DNA from: an uncultured Gammaproteobacteria bacterium
GTDB taxonomy: Bacteria; Pseudomonadota; Gammaproteobacteria; UBA9214
DNA: 12,744 nucleotides
Direction of reading: 5' to 3'
NCBI GenBank assembly: GCA_905480065.1
Contig: CAJQOV010000006.1
Span: 1-12,744, forward strand
Made by a program: the position numbers and the translations under genes. The notes beneath the pieces are model-generated. The model did no database searches. It worked only from the letters and a program-made list of their open reading frames with translations, and was not told the DNA's origin. Shown one piece after another: positions 1 through 5,688 of this stretch; positions within the stretch are counted from its first letter, which is position 1; each line of letters starts with the position of its first letter.

Positions 1-1703
1 GGGTGCGCAAGGTTGGCAAGGTTGCCGAACTGGTGCGCGCTCTGGAGGCTACGCCGATCAGCGGCCGAACCGGTATTGCGCATACGCGCTGGGCCACGCA
101 CGGTGTACCCAGTGAGCAGAACGCCCACCCGCATATTTGCCTCGAACGAGTGGCACTGGTGCATAACGGCATCATTGAAAATCACGACGAGTTGCGTGCG
201 CGGCAGCGCGCGGCCGGTTATCGGTTTACCTCGCAGACCGATACCGAGGTCATCGTCCACCAGATCGACCACTACCTGAATCTGGGCAAGGACCTGCTGG
301 CCGCGGTACAGGCAACCGTTGCCGATCTGGATGGTGCATTTGCGCTGGGCGTCATCTGCAGGGACGAGCCGGGACGCCTCGTTGCGGCGCGGCGCGGCAG
401 CCCGCTGGTGATCGGGCTTGCCGATCAGGCGCACCTGATCGCTTCCGACGTGGCCGCATTAATCTCCGAAACCAGCAATTTCATCTTCCTGGAAGACGGT
501 GACGTCGCCGACATCGGCCATGACCGCCTGGTGATTTATGACCAGACGGGTCACCAGGTACAGCGCAGCGTAAAGCAATCCATGCTGCGGCTGAGTGCCA
601 CGGAAAAGGGCGAGTTTGCACACCATATGCTCAAGGAAATTTTCGAGCAGCCACGCGCCATTGCCGATACGCTGGAAGGACGCATTGCCGGTAACCGGGT
701 GATGGAGGCCGCGTTCGGTACCCGTGCAACAGAAATCTTCGACCATGTGAAAGGCGTGCATATTATCGCCTGTGGCACCAGTTATCACGCCGGCATGGTA
801 GGGCGCTACTGGCTTGAATCCCTGGCCGGTATCCCCTGCAGCGTCGAGGTGGCAAGCGAGTTTCGCTACCGCCACCCCGTGGTGCGCAAGAATTCCCTGA
901 TCGTCACCTTGTCACAGTCCGGTGAAACTGCCGACACGCTGGCCGGCCTGCGCGAGGCACGCCGGCTGGGTTTTGGTCACTCGCTGTCGATCTGCAATGT
1001 TGCAGAGAGTTCGCTGGTGCGCGAATCTGACCTGGTGTTGATGACCCATGCCGGACCGGAAATCGGGGTCGCTTCCACCAAGGCCTTCACCACGCAGCTG
1101 GTTGCCATGCTGTTGCTCACCATCGTACTGGGGCGTCGCAGCGGCATGAGTCCCGAAACCGAGGCCCGCCTGGTGAATGAATTGCGCGCTGTTCCCGGCA
1201 AGGTGGAGCATGCGCTGCAGTTGAACGACCAGATTCGTGAGCTGGCCAACGGCCATCTGGGCAACAAGCAAAATGCCCTGTTCCTCGGGCGCGGCGCGCA
1301 ATTCCCGGTGGCGATGGAAGGCGCGCTGAAGCTGAAGGAAATTTCCTACATTCATGCCGAGGCCTACCCGGCTGGCGAGCTCAAGCATGGACCGCTGGCG
1401 CTGGTCGATGCCACCATGCCGGTAGTGGTCGTTGCGCCCAATAACGAATTGCTGGAAAAGCTGAAATCCAACCTGCAGGAAGTGCGTGCACGTGGCGGTG
1501 AACTGATTGTGTTTGCCGACGTCGATGTCGGGTTCGAAGGCGAGCCCGGAGTTACCGTGCTGCCGGTTGCGCCGACCGAGGACAGCATCGCACCGATCAT
1601 CTTCTCGGTTCCACTGCAGTTGCTGGCCTACCATGTGGCGGTGTTCAAGGGCACGGATATCGACCAGCCGCGCAATCTTGCCAAGTCCGTCACGGTCGAA
1701 TAG
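1..1703 (+). CDS. glmS: Glutamine--fructose-6-phosphate aminotransferase (isomerizing), 5'-truncated by the window
   Basis: GlmS makes glucosamine-6-phosphate from fructose-6-phosphate and glutamine in the cytoplasm, the first step toward UDP-GlcNAc for peptidoglycan and LPS. The first full codon is at base 3; about 45 residues, including the N-terminal nucleophile Cys, lie outside the window, so the GTG at base 3 is an internal Val and not a start. What remains is 566 residues against roughly 610 for the family. The rest of the glutaminase domain is recognisable by RTGIAHTRWATHG (fragment residues 22-34), HNGIIENH and DTEVIVHQ. Two SIS sugar-isomerase domains follow: CGTSYHAG, SQSGETADT, EIGVASTKAFTTQL, then AEAYPAGELKHGPLAL with the sugar-ring-opening His. 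The C-terminus AKSVTVE is the conserved family end. No frameshift is seen. Identification is secure; its promoter and any glmU neighbour are out of view. Confidence 0.97.
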   Translation, partial: VRKVGKVAELVRALEATPISGRTGIAHTRWATHGVPSEQNAHPHICLERVALVHNGIIENHDELRARQRAAGYRFTSQTDTEVIVHQIDHYLNLGKDLLAAVQATVADLDGAFALGVICRDEPGRLVAARRGSPLVIGLADQAHLIASDVAALISETSNFIFLEDGDVADIGHDRLVIYDQTGHQVQRSVKQSMLRLSATEKGEFAHHMLKEIFEQPRAIADTLEGRIAGNRVMEAAFGTRATEIFDHVKGVHIIACGTSYHAGMVGRYWLESLAGIPCSVEVASEFRYRHPVVRKNSLIVTLSQSGETADTLAGLREARRLGFGHSLSICNVAESSLVRESDLVLMTHAGPEIGVASTKAFTTQLVAMLLLTIVLGRRSGMSPETEARLVNELRAVPGKVEHALQLNDQIRELANGHLGNKQNALFLGRGAQFPVAMEGALKLKEISYIHAEAYPAGELKHGPLALVDATMPVVVVAPNNELLEKLKSNLQEVRARGGELIVFADVDVGFEGEPGVTVLPVAPTEDSIAPIIFSVPLQLLAYHVAVFKGTDIDQPRNLAKSVTVE

Positions 1704-1768
1704 ACAAAATCCCTGCTCGTCTAAGTTATTGAAAATAATGCTTTAGGCGTGCTTTTACCGCGCACTTC

Positions 1769-1777
1769 TGGTATCAT
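1769..1777 (+). promoter_or_regulatory. Extended -10 promoter candidate for the small Cys protein
   Basis: TGGTATCAT matches the TGnTATAAT extended -10 pattern with one mismatch in the hexamer. No convincing -35 hexamer lies 16-18 bases upstream, which extended -10 promoters tolerate. Transcription would start near 1784, inside a small dyad (TCCTG at 1779-1783, CAGGA at 1790-1794), about 50 bases before the proposed start codon. This is pattern recognition only. Confidence 0.4.
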
Positions 1778-1834
1778 GTCCTGCTTTATCAGGATAGTGT
1801 CCCCGTGTCACGGCGGGCCAGAAGGAGTAGCAAA

Positions 1835-2104
1835 TTGGATATGGATTCAATGTTTTACTGCATTCCGCAAAAGGCTTACCTGAGTGTATCCACCTGCAAA
1901 AACCTGCGCGAACGCCCGGTGGGCAAGGCACCGGCCGGCGCTCCGCCCAAGCTGATTGCCTGCGAAAAGTGCACCATGCACCCGCTGGTTGATATGGCCG
2001 CCATACCGATGGTGTCGCTGGATGCTTATCTGAGCGGTTCCAAGCCCAAGACTGTCAACCTGAATTCGCCGAAAAACAAGAAGTTGCTCTCGGAAGTGGC
2101 CTGA
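1835..2104 (+). CDS. Small Cys-containing protein, function unknown
   Basis: I do not recognise this protein. It is 87-89 residues, basic and without a signal peptide or membrane segment, so probably cytoplasmic. Numbered from the ATG at 1841, the cysteines are C7, C19, C41 and C44, the last two in CEKCTMH with His47; this C-x11-C-x21-C-x2-C-x2-H arrangement could bind a metal, but that is inference. Start choice: an AAGGAG at 1822-1827 sits 7 bases before a TTG at 1835, ideal spacing, and 13 bases before the ATG at 1841. A GTG at 1805 is open in the same frame but would place the ribosome-binding site inside the gene. The strong ribosome-binding site and the upstream promoter candidate support a real gene. 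It follows glmS by 131 bases and ends 11 bases before the convergent gene at 2116. Confidence 0.7.
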   Translation: MDMDSMFYCIPQKAYLSVSTCKNLRERPVGKAPAGAPPKLIACEKCTMHPLVDMAAIPMVSLDAYLSGSKPKTVNLNSPKNKKLLSEVA

Positions 2105-2115
2105 TCAGGGCGATT

Positions 2116-2553
2116 TCAATAGGAGTGGTCATCCCATTTCTCTCCCCGGCGGCGATTCCTGCGTGAACGTCGTTCGGGGCGATCCTTGTCAAAGCGTATA
2201 TCATTCCGGCGGTCCTCATGGGTCCGCCGGGGTTTGCCACGGTGGTCTTTCAAGCCCTTGAATTGACAGGTGCAAGCCGCCGATTCGCAGCCTGGCAGAG
2301 GCAGCTCCGGTGCCGCATCGAAGGTATATTCCCGGCCCAGCAGGGCGCGGGCTGATTCACAGCCGGCCTGGCTGATCTCAACACCCCAGAACATCTCGTT
2401 TTTTTGCAGCTTGTCCAGGCCGCCGGGCCGCGTCGGTGTCGCAGCTGTGTGGCGGGAAAGCCGCCGCCGGCGATGCGGGGTTTGCTGACTGCGCCATAAC
2501 CAGATCATGCCGACCAGTACGGCAACAATGAGCAGAATCAGGAACAGGGTCAT
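2116..2553 (-). CDS. Membrane-anchored Cys/Arg-rich protein, function unknown
   Basis: This 145-residue protein has one N-terminal hydrophobic segment (about residues 2-20) followed by an Arg-rich stretch (21-34), which predicts an inner-membrane anchor with the rest in the cytoplasm by the positive-inside rule. A conserved-looking core (about 52-105) carries C65 and the cluster C89-x4-C94-x-C96 followed by FKGLKDHR. The tail (105-145) is very rich in Arg, Asp and Glu, with repeated DRR/DRP/ERR-like units and is probably disordered. The CxC-then-D-x-R layout reminds me of hypothetical proteins widespread in gammaproteobacteria, but I cannot name a family. GAGG lies 5 bases before the ATG. It begins 25 bases after the stop of the MgtC-family gene on the same strand, so the two are probably co-transcribed. 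Confidence 0.8.
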   Translation of the reverse strand: MTLFLILLIVAVLVGMIWLWRSQQTPHRRRRLSRHTAATPTRPGGLDKLQKNEMFWGVEISQAGCESARALLGREYTFDAAPELPLPGCESAACTCQFKGLKDHRGKPRRTHEDRRNDIRFDKDRPERRSRRNRRRGEKWDDHSY

Positions 2554-2578
2554 GTATACCTCGCTATCTTGGTGTTGT

Positions 2579-3307
2579 TCATATGGGCTTCACCCGAACC
2601 CGCTGTTCACCGGAGGGCACCATGGAAAATTCCGTGATGTGGGCCTCGTGTTGCAGGGTTTCGGCGAGTAGTTCGAAGTTACTGCTGCGGATGCTGCGCA
2701 GGGTAAATTCGAGTCGCAGGGTTTTGCCGCCGTCCTCCAGGTGATAGCCCGGTGCTGCGCACTTGATGTTGTGTTCGTTCACGATCTCCATGATACGGTT
2801 GCGATTGAGGCCATTGCCGACCTGGCTGCGGACGCTCATCATGGCGTAGCGCTGGGTTGGAAGCTGTCGTTCGATCCAGCCGAACACGCTGAGTATCAGC
2901 AGCGTAAACAGTGTGGCTACCGCGGCCGCCGTGAACATGCCCATGCCGATGATGATGCCGATCGAGGCCGTCATCCAGATGGCGGCGGCGGTAGTCAGTC
3001 CGCGGATAGTCAGCTTTTCCTGCATGATCACCCCGGCACCGAGAAAACCAATGCCGGTCATGATGCCTTGTGCCATGCGGGTCGGGTCGACCCGAATCGT
3101 TTCCAGCGGCACACCCGCAAGCAGGTCCCACTGGAATACGGTAAGCAGCATCAGCAACGAGGATGAGGTGCACACCAGCGCATTGGTACGCACCCCGGCA
3201 GGGCGGCCATGAAAGGCTCGTTCCAGCCCTATAGCACCACCGGCCAGGACTGCCAGCGCAAGGCGTCCCGAGATGGTGATCAAATCGTGGCTGGCGATAT
3301 CCAGCAT
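2579..3307 (-). CDS. MgtC/SapB family membrane protein
   Basis: This is a 242-residue inner-membrane protein of the MgtC/SapB family. Family hallmarks are visible in order: GGAIGLER (23-30), RPAGVRT (35-41), DPTRMAQGIMTGIGFLGAG (74-92) and RGLTTAAAIW (102-111), followed by hydrophobic helices to about residue 143. The C-terminal half (about 155-242) is soluble and resembles the ACT-like domain of longer MgtC proteins. In Salmonella, MgtC supports growth at low magnesium and in macrophages partly by inhibiting the F-type ATP synthase; most family members in environmental bacteria have no assigned role, so a specific function here would be speculation. AAGGA lies about 11 bases before the ATG. 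It is divergent from uvrD across 121 bases and probably heads a two-gene unit with the downstream Cys/Arg-rich gene. Confidence 0.92.
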   Translation of the reverse strand: MLDIASHDLITISGRLALAVLAGGAIGLERAFHGRPAGVRTNALVCTSSSLLMLLTVFQWDLLAGVPLETIRVDPTRMAQGIMTGIGFLGAGVIMQEKLTIRGLTTAAAIWMTASIGIIIGMGMFTAAAVATLFTLLILSVFGWIERQLPTQRYAMMSVRSQVGNGLNRNRIMEIVNEHNIKCAAPGYHLEDGGKTLRLEFTLRSIRSSNFELLAETLQHEAHITEFSMVPSGEQRVRVKPI

Positions 3308-3330
3308 GAGGTGATATTCCTTTGCTCGAA

Positions 3331-3351
3331 CCGATAGTTACCCTATATCGG
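3331..3351. repeat. Short dyad in the mgtC-like/uvrD spacer
   Basis: CCGATA at 3331-3336 and TATCGG at 3346-3351 form a perfect 6-base inverted repeat with a 9-base spacer, 24 bases upstream of the MgtC-family start codon. It could be an operator for that gene, but 6-base arms occur by chance. Confidence 0.25.
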
Positions 3352-3391
3352 AAGGTTCCCGGAAAATCTGAGCAGCTGGGGTAGGTTACGC

Positions 3392-3420
3392 GCAATATTG
3401 GCCCCGGATATTGCTAGAAT
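3392..3420 (+). promoter_or_regulatory. uvrD promoter candidate with overlapping dyad
   Basis: TGCTAGAAT (3412-3420) is an extended -10 element with one mismatch in the hexamer TAGAAT. Immediately upstream and overlapping its TG is a perfect 7-base inverted repeat, GCAATAT (3392-3398) and ATATTGC (3408-3414), with a 9-base spacer, which would cover the -35/-10 spacer and look like an operator. Transcription would start near 3427, two bases before the uvrD ATG, giving a leaderless or nearly leaderless mRNA. No CTGT-N8-ACAG LexA box is visible. Confidence 0.4.
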
Positions 3421-3428
3421 GACCGACC

Positions 3429-5609
3429 ATGGATGTGTCACGCATTATCGAATCGCTCAATGATGCACAGCGGGAAGCGGTCTGTGCGCCGGCCAAGCCG
3501 CTGCTGGTGCTGGCTGGCGCCGGCAGTGGCAAGACCCGGGTGCTGGTGCACCGCATTGCCTGGCTGGTGGATGTCGAGGGACTCTCGCCGTATTCGATTC
3601 TGGCGGTGACCTTTACCAACAAGGCCGCCGGCGAAATGCGCAGCCGTATCGAGCCCATGATCCAGGCCCCGGCCACCGGCATGTGGGTCGGTACCTTTCA
3701 TGGCCTGGCGCATCGCCTGTTGCGCAGTCACTGGCAGGAGGCCGGCCTGCCGCAAGGTTTCCAGATTCTCGATTCACAGGACCAGCTGCGCCTGATCAAG
3801 CGCATCCTCAGGACCATGGACCTGGACGAGGCCAGATGGCCGCCGAAACAGATGCAGTGGTTTATCAATGGCTGCAAGGATGAGGGCCGTCGTCCGCAAC
3901 ACCTCGAACACCGCAACGATCCTTACCTGAAACGGCAGATCGATATCTACCAGGCCTATGAAGAATTGTGCCAGCGTTCAGGGGTGATCGATTTTGCCGA
4001 GATCCTGCTGCGCTCGCACGAACTGTGGCTGAAGTACCCCGCACTGCTGGACCACTATCGCCAGCGTTTCCACCATATCCTGGTCGATGAATTCCAGGAC
4101 ACCAACGCCATCCAGTATGCCTGGCTGCGCATGCTGGCCGGAAACGCTGCGCACATCACCGTGGTGGGCGATGACGATCAGTCGATTTATGGCTGGCGTG
4201 GCGCGCGCGTGGAAAACATCCTGCGTTTCCAGAAAGATTTCGCTAACACACAGGTCGTGCGCCTGGAGCAGAACTACCGCTCCACCGGCACCATCCTGAA
4301 GGCCGCCAATGCCGTGATCGACAACAACACCGCGCGCATGGGCAAGCAGTTGTGGACTGACGGTCATGACGGAGAGCGTATCCAGCTCTATACCGCCTAC
4401 AATGAGCAGGACGAGGCGCGCTTCGTGGTCGACCGTATCGAGGACCATGTCGACAAGGGCAACAAGCGCGCCGACGTCGCGATCCTGTATCGTTCTAACG
4501 CCCAGTCGCGCGTGTTTGAAGAACGCCTGATGCAGTGTGGCATACCATATCGTGTCTATGGCGGGTTGCGCTTCTTCGAACGCGCGGAAATCAAGGATGC
4601 GCTGGCCTACCTGCGGCTGACGACCAACCGCAACGATGACGCCTCCTTCGAGCGTGTGGTGAATCATCCGCCACGCGGTATTGGCGGGCGCACCATGGAC
4701 GAAGTGCGACAACACGCGAAACAGTACAACACCTCGCTGTGGCAGTCCGCAGTGACGCTGGTCAATGAAAAACTGTTGTCGGCCCGTGCCGGTAATGCAC
4801 TGGTTGAATTCCTCAAATTGATCGATGAGCTGGCGGACGGCAGCGGACAGCTCACGCTCGGTGAACGCGTGGAAGCGGTGATGCACCCGACTGGCCTGGT
4901 TGATTATTTTGCAAAAGAGAAGGGCGAGAAGGGTGATGCACGGCTGGAGAACCTGCAGGAACTGGTCAATGCCGCGCGTGAATATGAGCCGGAACCGGAC
5001 AGCGACATGGAACCTTTGTCCGAGTTTCTTGCGCACGCCGCACTGGAAGCCGGCGAGGGCCAGGCGGATGCCTGGGAGGATTGTGTGCAGTTGATGACGT
5101 TGCACTCGGCCAAGGGGCTGGAGTTTCCACTGGTGTTTTTGTGTGGACTGGAAGAAGGCCTGTTTCCACACCAGCGCTCCGTGGAAGAGACCGGCCGCCT
5201 GGAAGAGGAGCGCCGGCTTTGTTATGTCGGTATTACGCGTGCGCGCAGGCAACTGATCATTACCTGTGCGGAGCGCCGCCGCGTGTTCGGTTCCGAAACG
5301 TATTGCCTGCCATCGCGCTTCATTGCCGAGATACCGAGAGAGCTGGTCGACGAAATACGTCCGCGTCCCGGCATATCAATGCCGCATGCAGCTGCAACCC
5401 GGCCTTTTACAGCGCCGGGCAGCGGGACTGCGGCAGCAGACAGCGGACTGCGTCTGGGGCAGCAGGTGCGCCATGCGAAATTTGGTGAGGGTGTAATCCT
5501 GAACTGCGAAGGACAGGGCGGCAGCGCCCGCGTGCAGGTCAACTTCGCGCGCGCCGGCACCAAGTGGCTGGTGCTCGCCTACGCCAATCTCGAAGCCGTC
5601 GGTGCGTAA
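3429..5609 (+). CDS. uvrD: DNA helicase II (UvrD), SF1A 3'-5' helicase
   Basis: UvrD unwinds DNA 3' to 5' in nucleotide excision repair (displacing UvrC and the incised strand) and mismatch repair, and removes RecA filaments. All SF1A motifs are present: Walker A AGAGSGKT (29-36), motif Ia TFTNKAAGEM (61-70), Walker B VDEFQDT (219-225), motif III QSIYGWRGA (251-259), motif IV LEQNYRST (279-286), motif V LHSAKGLEF (558-566) and motif VI YVGITRA (599-605). Residues 673-726 form the C-terminal Tudor-like module typical of UvrD rather than Rep. The length of 726 matches E. coli UvrD (720), and MDVS at the N-terminus matches its start, so the ATG is secure although no Shine-Dalgarno sequence precedes it. 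The gene is divergent from the MgtC-family gene and convergent with the GGDEF/EAL gene. Confidence 0.97.
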   Translation: MDVSRIIESLNDAQREAVCAPAKPLLVLAGAGSGKTRVLVHRIAWLVDVEGLSPYSILAVTFTNKAAGEMRSRIEPMIQAPATGMWVGTFHGLAHRLLRSHWQEAGLPQGFQILDSQDQLRLIKRILRTMDLDEARWPPKQMQWFINGCKDEGRRPQHLEHRNDPYLKRQIDIYQAYEELCQRSGVIDFAEILLRSHELWLKYPALLDHYRQRFHHILVDEFQDTNAIQYAWLRMLAGNAAHITVVGDDDQSIYGWRGARVENILRFQKDFANTQVVRLEQNYRSTGTILKAANAVIDNNTARMGKQLWTDGHDGERIQLYTAYNEQDEARFVVDRIEDHVDKGNKRADVAILYRSNAQSRVFEERLMQCGIPYRVYGGLRFFERAEIKDALAYLRLTTNRNDDASFERVVNHPPRGIGGRTMDEVRQHAKQYNTSLWQSAVTLVNEKLLSARAGNALVEFLKLIDELADGSGQLTLGERVEAVMHPTGLVDYFAKEKGEKGDARLENLQELVNAAREYEPEPDSDMEPLSEFLAHAALEAGEGQADAWEDCVQLMTLHSAKGLEFPLVFLCGLEEGLFPHQRSVEETGRLEEERRLCYVGITRARRQLIITCAERRRVFGSETYCLPSRFIAEIPRELVDEIRPRPGISMPHAAATRPFTAPGSGTAAADSGLRLGQQVRHAKFGEGVILNCEGQGGSARVQVNFARAGTKWLVLAYANLEAVGA

Positions 5610-5630
5610 AAAATAATTGCGCCTGCAAAG

Positions 5631-5678
5631 CGGCTCCTGCAACACGGAGCTGTATCTGTCGCAGCGCTTATGAAGCGC
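5631..5678. terminator. Two stem-loops between convergent uvrD and the GGDEF/EAL gene
   Basis: CGGCTCC (5631-5637) pairs with GGAGCTG (5646-5652) around an 8-base loop with one G-U pair, and GCGCTT (5664-5669) pairs perfectly with AAGCGC (5673-5678) around ATG. They lie in the 79-base gap between two convergent stops, where a bidirectional terminator is expected. Neither is followed by a T-tract on either strand, so they could instead be REP-like palindromes or factor-dependent 3' ends. Confidence 0.4.
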
Positions 5679-5688
5679 GACGTCCAGT

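Noticed and set aside
912..1634. A 240-codon open frame on the minus strand opposite glmS
   Set aside because: It overlaps strongly conserved glmS coding sequence and its translation is Gln-rich without domains; a shadow frame.
1721..1740. Terminator after glmS (TTATT/AATAA hairpin)
   Set aside because: The stem is five A/T pairs with a 3-base loop and no T-tract, too weak to call.
3308..3428. LexA (SOS) box upstream of uvrD
   Set aside because: No CTGT-N8-ACAG pattern is present; the dyads seen have different arms and spacing.
3978..5252. A 424-codon open frame on the minus strand opposite uvrD
   Set aside because: It is fully antisense to a clearly identified helicase, its translation is His/Gln/Val-biased with no recognisable motif, and it has no ribosome-binding site. 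It is a by-product of the GC-rich codon pattern.
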